Positions 9,270 to 17,085 of a DNA stretch of 34,825 bases are shown one piece after another. The notes under the pieces were generated by a model, which had not been told where the DNA came from, ran no database searches, and saw only the letters and a program-made list of their open reading frames with translations. A program made the position numbers and the translations under genes. Source of the stretch: Lachnospiraceae bacterium (lineage in GTDB: Bacteria > Bacillota > Clostridia > Lachnospirales > Lachnospiraceae); NCBI GenBank assembly GCA_017623215.1, contig JAGAPO010000110.1:1-34825 (forward strand), read 5' to 3'. Each line of letters starts with the position of its first letter. The stretch's first letter is position 1.

Positions 9270-10097
9270 ATGGGAAAAATAATTTTATGCAGCGGAGAGA
9301 CCGCGGCAAAGCCCTATGTATTCCGTAGGATGGGAACGAGAATCTATTCGGCGGAGGAGCTTTGTTATTACATTACACATAATCTGGAGACGATTGCGGA
9401 TGAGATATTCGCCGAGGATCTGGCGGATTTTATGGAGGAGGAACTAAAGCTTCCCGAGCGCGCGGAACGCTTTCGTGATCTGCTTCACCGCAAATCCGGT
9501 TTGAAGGATGTCATCGTCTGTATCCTGTGCAGCGCGGATTATTATACAGAGGATGAGATTAAGGCGGTGTTGGAGCAGATTGACGAGATGAATTCCCTGA
9601 CGCCGGTGCAGAGGAAGAAGCGCAGAGCCGATAATTACCTCAAGAAGGGAAATATCAGCGAAGCGTATGAGGAATACAGCGCAATTCTGCAGTCCAAGGA
9701 GAACGCGGCGCTTAAAAGCGTGGAGTATGGGGATGTGCTCCATAATCTTGCGGTAATTTCCATGGGGCGCGACCGTTTTATCCAGGCTGCGTTATATTTT
9801 AGAGATGCCTATGAGCGCAATCAGAACCCGGCTTCTTTGAAATGCTATCTGTACGCGCTTATGCTCGCCGGTCGGAAAGAGGAGTGCGAGCAGGAGGCGC
9901 AATTCTATGGTGTGGAGGGAATGGACTCCGCGGAATTGTTCCTGGAACTGGAGCGGATTTCTCTTGAGGCGGAGGGAACGACGGCATATTATGATCTGTT
10001 GGACATCCGGCAGAAAAAAGAGAACGGGGACGGAGATTACAGACATGCCCTGCTGGGACTCACGGATCAGTTAAAAGAGGAATATCGGAAGGAATAG
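9270..10097 (+). CDS. TPR-repeat protein, function unknown
   Basis: Protein of 275 residues with no signal peptide. Residues about 20-110 are helical and acidic. From about residue 115 there are recognisable tetratricopeptide-like helix pairs: RRADNYLKKGNISEAYEEYS, then a segment from about 150 containing NLAVISMGRDRFIQAALYF, then LKCYLYALMLAGRKEECEQE. TPR domains bind peptides and often serve as Hsp70 co-chaperones, which fits its place 20 bp after the Hsp70-fold gene. It is the last gene of the operon; the convergent apbE ends 28 bp further on. No enzymatic motif is seen. Confidence 0.8.
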   Translation: MGKIILCSGETAAKPYVFRRMGTRIYSAEELCYYITHNLETIADEIFAEDLADFMEEELKLPERAERFRDLLHRKSGLKDVIVCILCSADYYTEDEIKAVLEQIDEMNSLTPVQRKKRRADNYLKKGNISEAYEEYSAILQSKENAALKSVEYGDVLHNLAVISMGRDRFIQAALYFRDAYERNQNPASLKCYLYALMLAGRKEECEQEAQFYGVEGMDSAELFLELERISLEAEGTTAYYDLLDIRQKKENGDGDYRHALLGLTDQLKEEYRKE

Positions 10098-10125
10098 CGG
10101 TATCCAGGGAAAATGCCGACTTTGG

Positions 10126-11328
10126 CTATTCTGTGCTTACCGGCTGAGCGTTATATTCTTCCGGAAAATTGTCGGAATAGTGAATGGCGTAGTCATCCGT
10201 AATGAAAATAGCATGAACATCCTCAAGGCTGTTAACCAGCTCCATTCCCTTTTCCAGCCCGAGCGCGAAGCAGGAGGTGCTTAACGCATCTCCGTCCACG
10301 GAACGGGAGGAGATGATGGAGACCTGAAGCAGGGAATTGCGGTAGGGGTAACCGGTATTCGGATCTAAAATGTGATGATAGAAGATTCCCGTCTCCGGAT
10401 CGGTAAAGCACCGCTCGTAGATTCCGGAGGAGACAACGGAACGATCATCAATATCCAGAATCAGACAGAGTTCGTTTCGCTCCTCAAACGGTTTTTGAAT
10501 TCCGATTCGGAACGGAGTGCCGTCCGGCTTGGAGCCGAGCGCAAGCATATTGCCGCCGAGGTCGATAAGGGCGCTTGCAACACCGTTCTCAAGCAGATAG
10601 TCTTTGATCTGATCCGCGACATATCCTTTGGCGATCGCGCCAAGATCCACTCCGGCGCCCGCCTGTTCAAGGGAAGCGTAATTCTGTCCGGAAACATCCT
10701 TTGAAAGAGTCAGTCCTTTCCAGTCGGTAAGGGAAGCAGCGGCTTCGATCTGTTCCGTGTCCGGAACAATGTGTTCGGAAGAGGAGAAATTCCATAAAGC
10801 CGCGAGCGGAGCGATTGTGATATCAAAAGCGCCGTCCGTCATGCGGCAGTAGGAGAGACCGGTATCGATCAGTGCGGCCGTATCGGCAGAGATTGGATAT
10901 GGCCTGCCGTCCGCGTGATTGAGACCGTAGATTTCGCTTGTCTCTATTGTGCGGCTGAGGAGGTTCTCATATTTATCACAGACTGCAAGAGCACCGGTGA
11001 GCAAAGACTCATCCGTGCTGTCGTAGATTCGAATGGTAACGATGGTATTCAGCTTAAAGGAGCTGATCGAGATGGGGGCCGTCTGGGGGGCAGAGTTCGA
11101 ATTCCCGGAGTCTGTATTTGCGGAATCCGACCCGGGATTACCGGAAGGGACGGAGTTCTCTGCGGAATTGCCGCCGGTTCCGGGAGCGGCACAGCCGGCT
11201 GAAAAAGCAGCGGCAAGACACAGGACAGAAAGTACCAGAGCAGAAAAAAGCTGTCTTAAGCCTCGCCGGCTGAAGAAACGGCTGCTGTTCGTCTGAGCGT
11301 GTTCATTGTGGGAAAAATGGAAATTCAT
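10126..11328 (-). CDS. apbE: FAD:protein FMN transferase, lipoprotein (ApbE)
   Basis: Transfers FMN from FAD to a threonine in target flavoproteins, outside the membrane. The N-terminus has a hydrophobic stretch ending in a lipobox, FSAGC, with the lipidated cysteine at residue 46. An SRRGLRQ motif before it makes Tat export possible but not certain. A Ser/Gly/Asn-rich linker (about residues 47-85) precedes the catalytic domain. ApbE hallmarks are present: SFKLNTIVTIRIY, the FAD/metal-binding GAGVDLGAIAKGYVAD, SALIDLGGNMLALG and HHILDPNTGYP. The start has GGAGG on its mRNA. It is divergent from an FMN-binding protein with the exact acceptor motif, its likely substrate. A consensus promoter lies upstream at 11425-11453. 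Confidence 0.95.
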   Translation of the reverse strand: MNFHFSHNEHAQTNSSRFFSRRGLRQLFSALVLSVLCLAAAFSAGCAAPGTGGNSAENSVPSGNPGSDSANTDSGNSNSAPQTAPISISSFKLNTIVTIRIYDSTDESLLTGALAVCDKYENLLSRTIETSEIYGLNHADGRPYPISADTAALIDTGLSYCRMTDGAFDITIAPLAALWNFSSSEHIVPDTEQIEAAASLTDWKGLTLSKDVSGQNYASLEQAGAGVDLGAIAKGYVADQIKDYLLENGVASALIDLGGNMLALGSKPDGTPFRIGIQKPFEERNELCLILDIDDRSVVSSGIYERCFTDPETGIFYHHILDPNTGYPYRNSLLQVSIISSRSVDGDALSTSCFALGLEKGMELVNSLEDVHAIFITDDYAIHYSDNFPEEYNAQPVSTE

Positions 11329-11424
11329 GATTGATAACCTCCATGTATCAAGTACCCGGTATTCGTTTCGAACCGGGGAAATTGTCTTGTGGTTGTTGGG
11401 AAGCCATTGTCTTCCGGTAAATAG

Positions 11425-11453
11425 ATTGTATATAGCGGAATTTCGATTGTCAA
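11425..11453 (-). promoter_or_regulatory. Promoter of apbE
   Basis: On the minus strand TTGACA (11453-11448), a 17-bp spacer and TACAAT (11430-11425) form a near-perfect sigma-A promoter. It implies an apbE leader of about 90 bases. Confidence 0.85.
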
Positions 11454-11576
11454 GGTCTATTAACCGCTTAAAATTTTACTTTCTTCCAATGTTTGCTTTG
11501 TTCTGCACTTTGCTTTGTTCAAAAGTTAGTTTCTTCCGACTTTTTCAAAATATTCTATTCCTTCCAGAACTTTCTC

Positions 11577-11605
11577 TTGAATAATATAATGTACTATGGT
11601 AAAAT
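11577..11605 (+). promoter_or_regulatory. Promoter of the FMN-binding protein gene
   Basis: TTGAAT (11577-11582), a 17-bp spacer and TAAAAT (11600-11605). A TATAAT at 11585-11590 is an alternative -10 with a poorer -35. The rest of the 330-bp divergent gap (11329-11658) holds T-rich sequence with no convincing gene. A small GCCGCC/GGCGGC hairpin at 11629-11642 lies just before the ribosome-binding site and may affect initiation. Confidence 0.65.
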
Positions 11606-11658
11606 GTTGCCCGGAGTCTGATTAGAAGGCCGCCAAGGCGGCAGATTGAGAGGAAAAG

Positions 11659-12612
11659 ATGAAGAAACAGGATAATAAAAAGAGAATCATTTCAATTGCT
11701 GTTCTTGGAGCAGCAACGGTAGCGGCGTTTGGACTTTCGATTGGACTGAAAGCGTATTTAAACAAATCCAAATACGAGGTTTCGGGAGCGAAGAACGAGC
11801 TGGTAATTGCGAAAGCGTATGCGGACAGAGGAGTAAAGGAAGCGTATCAGCTTTCGGATGGAAGCTATCTGGTTACGGTTGCATCGCAGGGCTTCGGCGG
11901 AGAGGTTGTGCTGGATGTATACGTGGAAGCGGACAAAAAGACGGTTCGCGGAGTCGACCTGGTAAGCCAGAATGAGACAGAAGGATATGGTGCAAAGATT
12001 GCGTCGGACGCAGCGATTCTAACGCAGTTCGAAGGCGTTGTCCTTCCGGTATATACGGATAAGGTCATCGGTGCGGGACTGGAGAATGCGAATAAGGCGG
12101 ATGAAGCAGATGGGGCTGACAATGCAGAGCTGACGGACGGCACCTATACTGCGGAAGCTGTGAACGGAGATTACCGTGACGTGGTAAGTATGACCGTTGA
12201 AAGCGGAATCATTACGGACGTGGTGATCGAGTCCTACGACGAGGACGGCAACGCCAAGAGCAAGCTGGCGGCAGAAGGAAAATATGTGATGAGCGAGACC
12301 GGCCTTACCTGGGATAAGCAGGCGGAGGCAATTGCGGCATATGTGCTGGAGAATCAGGGCGTGTCGAAGCTGCCTGTTGGTGAGAACGGCAAGACAGATG
12401 CGATTGCCGGAGTCAGCATCGCGGTCAGCGGAACGGTCGAGCTGATTGAGCAGTGCATTGCACAGGCAGCCGGAGAAGCGTCAGAGTCAGAGGGAGAGCA
12501 CGCTGTGACCGAGGGAACGGAAGTAGACGGTATCTCCGGTGCGACGGTTACAACAAAGGCAATGCTTACGGATCTCAATAAAGCTTATACCTTTTTAAAT
12601 CAGCCGGAATAA
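11659..12612 (+). CDS. Membrane-anchored FMN-binding protein, RnfG-like with a nested second FMN_bind-like domain
   Basis: Redox flavoprotein displayed outside the membrane; residues about 9-33 form an N-terminal membrane anchor. Residues about 45-150 resemble the first part of RnfG/NqrC FMN-binding domains (GFGGEVVLDVYVE, then NETEGYGAKI). The matching C-terminal acceptor motif, SGAT with threonine at residue 296, comes only after an inserted segment of about 120 residues. That insert (DGTYTAE..., VESGIITDVVIES) itself looks like the small FMN_bind domain. Where that domain should carry SGAT, it reads AGVS at residues 250-253, so it probably cannot take covalent FMN. ApbE divergently encoded alongside would flavinylate Thr296. 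An acidic Ala/Asp/Glu-rich linker joins the two parts. The role is probably extracytoplasmic electron transfer; donor and acceptor are unknown. Confidence 0.85.
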   Translation: MKKQDNKKRIISIAVLGAATVAAFGLSIGLKAYLNKSKYEVSGAKNELVIAKAYADRGVKEAYQLSDGSYLVTVASQGFGGEVVLDVYVEADKKTVRGVDLVSQNETEGYGAKIASDAAILTQFEGVVLPVYTDKVIGAGLENANKADEADGADNAELTDGTYTAEAVNGDYRDVVSMTVESGIITDVVIESYDEDGNAKSKLAAEGKYVMSETGLTWDKQAEAIAAYVLENQGVSKLPVGENGKTDAIAGVSIAVSGTVELIEQCIAQAAGEASESEGEHAVTEGTEVDGISGATVTTKAMLTDLNKAYTFLNQPE

Positions 12613-12629
12613 GAGAAGTGCGAATCTGC

Positions 12630-12658
12630 TTGACAAAGAGGATGCGAATTGATACAAT
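12630..12658 (+). promoter_or_regulatory. Promoter of ilvN
   Basis: Perfect TTGACA at 12630-12635, a 17-bp spacer and TACAAT at 12653-12658, some 40 bp upstream of the ilvN start. Confidence 0.9.
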
Positions 12659-12697
12659 ACAAACAATTTCTGAATAAATAACAAAGGAAGTGGATCA

Positions 12698-13204
12698 ATG
12701 AGCAAGATCGTATTATCTATTTTAGCAGATAATAATGCGGGCGTTGTGAGCAGAGTTGCAGGTCTGTTCAGCCGAAGAGGATATAATATTGACAGTCTCA
12801 GCGCAGGAGCGACGGAGGACCCGGCTGTTTCGAGAATGACTGTAGTGGCGCATGGCGATAACCAGATTCTGGAGCAGATTGGAAAGCAGTTAAGTAAGCT
12901 TGAGGATGTCAGAGAGATTAAGGAGCTGAAGGCGGACAGTTCGGTCTGCAGAGAGCTTGTGCTGGTTAAGGTTCATGCGGAGGAGGAGACAAGGCAGGCG
13001 GTTATAGCGGTTGCGGATATTTTCCGTGCAAAGATCGTAGACGTTGCAAAGGATTCCATGATCGTTGAGCTGACCGGTAACCAGGCGAAGCTGAACGCGT
13101 TTTTGAAGCTTCTGGACGATTTCCAGATTCTGGAACTGGTTAGAACCGGTGTTACCGGTCTTACCCGTGGTTCGGGAGATATGGAAGAATTTATTGATGA
13201 TTGA
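12698..13204 (+). CDS. ilvN: Acetolactate synthase small (regulatory) subunit
   Basis: Regulatory subunit of acetohydroxyacid synthase in valine, leucine and isoleucine synthesis. It binds the large catalytic subunit and gives valine feedback inhibition. The 168-residue length is normal. The N-terminal ACT domain (about residues 1-75) has the effector-loop NNAGVVSRVAGLFSRRGYNI; the C-terminal domain carries the ELTGNQAKLNAFLKLL and GVTGLTRG features of the family. ATG at 12698 follows AAAGGAAG. No ilvB is adjacent, which is unusual since the two subunit genes are commonly paired; the catalytic partner must be elsewhere. Confidence 0.93.
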   Translation: MSKIVLSILADNNAGVVSRVAGLFSRRGYNIDSLSAGATEDPAVSRMTVVAHGDNQILEQIGKQLSKLEDVREIKELKADSSVCRELVLVKVHAEEETRQAVIAVADIFRAKIVDVAKDSMIVELTGNQAKLNAFLKLLDDFQILELVRTGVTGLTRGSGDMEEFIDD

Positions 13205-13269
13205 TGGGGTTGAGGACTGATAGGATGTGCAGGCATCCGAATAGGCTCGAAACAGGGAGCTCCAAATAA

Positions 13270-13345
13270 CGGAACCCAAAGCTGTGTATGCAGTCGACCG
13301 CCGGTGCGGCGGGCTGCATGCCCGGCGCTTGGGTGGAATATCCGG
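13270..13345 (+). ncRNA. Candidate structured RNA element between ilvN and ilvC
   Basis: The 384-bp gap between ilvN and ilvC has no convincing gene but is rich in pairing. A long hairpin can be drawn from about 13270 to 13345. The outer pairs are CGGA/TCCG and ACCCAA/TTGGGT; then ATGCAG (13288-13293) with CTGCAT (13314-13319); then CCGCCG (13298-13303) with CGGCGG (13307-13312) around GTG. Shorter helices flank it: GGATG/CATCC upstream and CGCTCC with GGGGCG downstream. I cannot assign it to a known riboswitch or to a T-box. It may be an ilvN 3' structure, an independent RNA or an attenuator. No folding program was run. Confidence 0.45.
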
Positions 13346-13415
13346 TGGAACGCTCCGAAGACTATTTTTGGGGGGCGGCAGGAAGAAATCAACGCTTTAT
13401 TTTTTTAAATGCGGC

Positions 13416-13450
13416 TTTACTGTGATAAAACTATAAAGAATCGCAGTAAA
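13416..13450 (+). terminator. Possible terminator or regulatory hairpin before ilvC
   Basis: TTTACTGTGAT (13416-13426) and ATCGCAGTAAA (13440-13450) form an 11-bp stem with one T-G pair and a 13-base loop, just upstream of the ilvC promoter. The right arm runs into A-rich rather than T-rich sequence, so its role as a plus-strand terminator is doubtful. Confidence 0.4.
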
Positions 13451-13465
13451 AAATATAATTTCTTC

Positions 13466-13494
13466 TTGCAAAGTAAGACAAAAAGCGATAGAAT
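13466..13494 (+). promoter_or_regulatory. Promoter of ilvC
   Basis: TTGCAA (13466-13471), a 17-bp spacer and TAGAAT (13489-13494). The predicted leader is about 90 bases. In it CCTGTT near 13516 could pair with AACAGG, which forms the left edge of the ribosome-binding site before 13589; possible start-site masking is only a suggestion. Confidence 0.7.
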
Positions 13495-13540
13495 ACATTT
13501 GTGAAATTCCAGCGCCTGTTCAGACAATTGACGATTCTGA

Positions 13541-14599
<1,059 letters not shown>

Positions 14600-14640
14600 T
14601 AATGAATCGTCCTTTGGAAGGTCAAAGGAGCAAGGTATCT

Positions 14641-14687
14641 GGGGGAAAGCCTCAATAATTTGAGCTGCGATTCCCCCGGAGCTTTTT
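14641..14687 (+). terminator. Terminator-like hairpin after ilvC
   Basis: GGGGGAA (14641-14647) pairs with TTCCCCC (14671-14677), with an inner CTCAA/TTGAG helix, followed shortly by TTTTT at 14683-14687. A smaller CCTTTG/CAAAGG hairpin (14611-14627) precedes it. Confidence 0.65.
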
Positions 14688-14796
14688 AAAATACTTTTGA
14701 CCGGATGACGGACGCACAGGCGCAGCGCTGTGTGCTGGGAATTGGAGAAACCGGAGTACACAGGAGAATGGCAGATTGAGAGAAGATAGATTCTTC

Positions 14797-14820
14797 GAGA
14801 GCTGAGGAGGCTCTTTTTTT
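14797..14820 (+). terminator. Weak second terminator
   Basis: AGAGC (14798-14802) pairs with GCTCT (14810-14814) and runs directly into seven T residues (14814-14820). The stem is only five base pairs. It may back up the preceding terminator. The sequence between the two shows no convincing gene. Confidence 0.45.
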
Positions 14821-14874
14821 GTTGCTTTTTTATAAAGAATTGTCTGTATGAGGGAGAAAAAAAGTGAATATTGC

Positions 14875-14903
14875 TTTACAAAAATCCCGTGCGACGGTAT
14901 AAT
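14875..14903 (+). promoter_or_regulatory. Promoter of the glycosidase-like gene
   Basis: TTTACA (14875-14880), a 17-bp spacer and a perfect TATAAT (14898-14903). The leader of about 115 bases contains a perfect 14-bp tandem repeat starting right at the expected transcription start. Confidence 0.85.
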
Positions 14904-14911
14904 AGTATAGT

Positions 14912-14939
14912 AATAAGTAATGAGCAATAAGTAATGAGC
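14912..14939 (+). repeat. Perfect 14-bp tandem repeat, two copies
   Basis: AATAAGTAATGAGC occurs at 14912-14925 and again, without a gap, at 14926-14939. It starts about nine bases after the -10 element. It could be a regulator-binding site or a chance slippage product. Confidence 0.85.
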
Positions 14940-15026
14940 CGTAAGCAGGATAGCAGGGGACTCGGAGTGCTTAACGGGAACCCGGAGTAATTCAAAATAG
15001 AAAGGATGAAAAAGGAGGATGTTGAT

Positions 15027-17000
15027 ATGAGTAAGATGGTTCCGGAACCCTGGTCGCCGGTTGAATTCGTTCTGGAGGGAACGAAGGCAGTAGCTAAGGT
15101 CTGGGGAAGGGAGTATGTGTGGGAGGATTCGTTGTTCCCTGTTTCGATTCAGACCGCGGGAAGAGAGATGTTAGCCGCGCCGATGCGGCTGCATGCGTTA
15201 TTTGACAGAGAGGAAGCAGAAGTTACGCATACCAGTTATACGCCAATCAGCGCAGCGGAGGATAAGGTTGTGTTCACGGTTGGGCAGACAACCGGAAATA
15301 TTGTGATTAACGCACGGTTTACGATTGAATATGACGGATATATTGAGTGCGCGCTGAGTGTGATTCCGTTCTGGTCGTTTTCACCGAATCACGGAAACGT
15401 TGCAAAGTTGGACGGCCTGTATGTGGAGATTCCGATGAGGTCGGAGAATGCGGAGCTGTTCCATTTCTGGCCGAACGGAGAGTCCGGTATTATTCCGGAT
15501 CAGACGATTATGTCGAGCGGTGCGGTGCCGGATGAGGGCGTTGATTGTCCGTTCAAGCCGTATTTCTGGGCAGGATGGGAGTTTGGCGGTCTTGGTCTGG
15601 TTACCGAGAGCGATGAGAATATTCAGCTGAAGGCCGGGACACCTTGTATCTCCTTAAAGAAGGCCGGAGAACGGTGCGTGCTTCGGTGGAATCTGCTGAA
15701 TAAACAGCCGCGTCAGTGGGGCGGCCGCGTGGATCGCTGGACGGATGCGCTCGAACCGATTGATTACATATTTGGAATTCAGGCGACTCCGGTGAAGGAA
15801 CTGCGTCCGGATCGAATGGATGTAAAGATCTTTCATGACGGGTATCATGGGGATAATCAGATGCTTGAGCTGGATGCGCAGGGAAAGAATCTGTTCGATC
15901 ATCTGAAGGACGAAGGAGTCAACTGGATCATTTTCCACGAGGGGTGGAGTGCGATTCAGAATTACGGGCAGGCTGTGAATGAGGAGCAATTCCGGCAGTA
16001 TGTGGAAGAGTGTCATAAGCGCGGGATTAAGGTAATGGCTTACTTCGGATACGAGTATGCAACGAACGCGCCGGAATGGCATGAGAAGAAGGATGATTAT
16101 CTGATTAAGACGCCGGACGGCCATCTGGTTGGAGGATGGCAGCGGTTTAATCCGTGCCAGAGAGACTACATGGTCTGCTACGCCGGCGGGTATGCACAGG
16201 GAATGCGCGATCGTGTGAAATACGCGATGGAGCATTATCATCTGGACGGTATTTACACGGATGGCACGTATGTTCCGTGGGAATGTGCGAACGAAAAGCA
16301 CGGCTGCGGATATACGGATGAGTTCGGAGTGCGCCATACAACCTTCCCGGTATTTGCAGTGCGCAGACACGTAAAGGAATTATATGAACTGGTACATGGA
16401 AAGGGCGGCATTATTGATACCCACCAGAGTTCCTGCCTGATGGCGCCGACGTTAGCGTTTGCCGATTGCTTTTATAACGGAGAAAGCATTCAGAGCAAGT
16501 TAAAGGAGGATTTCTTAGGTTTCCTGAATCTTCCGGCGTTCCGAACGGAGTTCATGGGCAAGAATATCGGTCTGTTCCCTCAGCTTTTGGCAACGGTGGA
16601 TGAAAAGATGCCGATTGAAAAGGCGACGGCACTTTCTCTGATTCACGACGTGCTGCCGAGGCCGTGCTCGCTGGATTCGGTTCGTTATGTGTCGAAGTTC
16701 TGGAAGGCGCTGAACGAATTCGGGACCGGAACCGCCGAGTGGCATCCTTACTGGGAGAAGAATGGTCCGGTGACGGTTGAGACGGAGAATGTATATTGCT
16801 CGGTTTATCAAAAGGAGAATGAGTATCTGGCAGTCCTGTCCTCATTCAATGAGACGGCCGAAGAAGCGGCAGTCCGCTTCGCAGGAAGGGTGGAATTCGA
16901 GTGTGAGGATGCGGAGGTTGCAGCCGGTGCGGATGCGTGCAGTGCAAGTGTGAAGCTTCCGGCATTCCAGCCAAAGCTGCTTCGGTTTACGATGAGATAA
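15027..17000 (+). CDS. Cytoplasmic glycoside hydrolase-like protein (possibly DUF6067/GH123-related)
   Basis: Protein of 657 residues. Residues about 1-250 look like a beta-rich accessory domain (FHFWPNGESG, PYFWAGWEFGGLGLVTES). Residues about 260-560 look like a TIM-barrel hydrolase (WIIFHEGWSAIQNYGQ, KRGIKVMAYFGYEYAT, LDGIYTDGTYVPWECA). The C-terminal part is a small beta domain. It resembles uncharacterised glycosidase families such as DUF6067/GH123; I cannot name the sugar. The Asp of GIYTDG is a candidate catalytic residue. No signal peptide is present, so the substrate must be an imported oligosaccharide or glycoside. ATG at 15027 is preferred over 15006 because AAAGGAGG sits eight bases before it. 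It has its own promoter and is unrelated to its neighbours. Confidence 0.8.
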   Translation: MSKMVPEPWSPVEFVLEGTKAVAKVWGREYVWEDSLFPVSIQTAGREMLAAPMRLHALFDREEAEVTHTSYTPISAAEDKVVFTVGQTTGNIVINARFTIEYDGYIECALSVIPFWSFSPNHGNVAKLDGLYVEIPMRSENAELFHFWPNGESGIIPDQTIMSSGAVPDEGVDCPFKPYFWAGWEFGGLGLVTESDENIQLKAGTPCISLKKAGERCVLRWNLLNKQPRQWGGRVDRWTDALEPIDYIFGIQATPVKELRPDRMDVKIFHDGYHGDNQMLELDAQGKNLFDHLKDEGVNWIIFHEGWSAIQNYGQAVNEEQFRQYVEECHKRGIKVMAYFGYEYATNAPEWHEKKDDYLIKTPDGHLVGGWQRFNPCQRDYMVCYAGGYAQGMRDRVKYAMEHYHLDGIYTDGTYVPWECANEKHGCGYTDEFGVRHTTFPVFAVRRHVKELYELVHGKGGIIDTHQSSCLMAPTLAFADCFYNGESIQSKLKEDFLGFLNLPAFRTEFMGKNIGLFPQLLATVDEKMPIEKATALSLIHDVLPRPCSLDSVRYVSKFWKALNEFGTGTAEWHPYWEKNGPVTVETENVYCSVYQKENEYLAVLSSFNETAEEAAVRFAGRVEFECEDAEVAAGADACSASVKLPAFQPKLLRFTMR

Positions 17001-17085
17001 CAGTTCGGCACATGGATGCTGCAGGATACAGACACTTGAAATAACAGACAAAGGACGCTTAAAAAGAGGGAAGGTACGGTTTATT

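Noticed and set aside
10093..10130. Terminator between the TPR gene and apbE
   Set aside because: Only AATAGC/GCTATT, six base pairs with a long loop and no T-run; too weak.
11306..11584. Open frame of 92 codons in the apbE/FMN-protein gap
   Set aside because: It overlaps two promoters, has no ribosome-binding site and has low-complexity Phe/Leu-rich composition.
14652..14927. Minus-strand open frame of 91 codons after ilvC
   Set aside because: It runs through two terminators and a consensus promoter on the other strand and has no homology.
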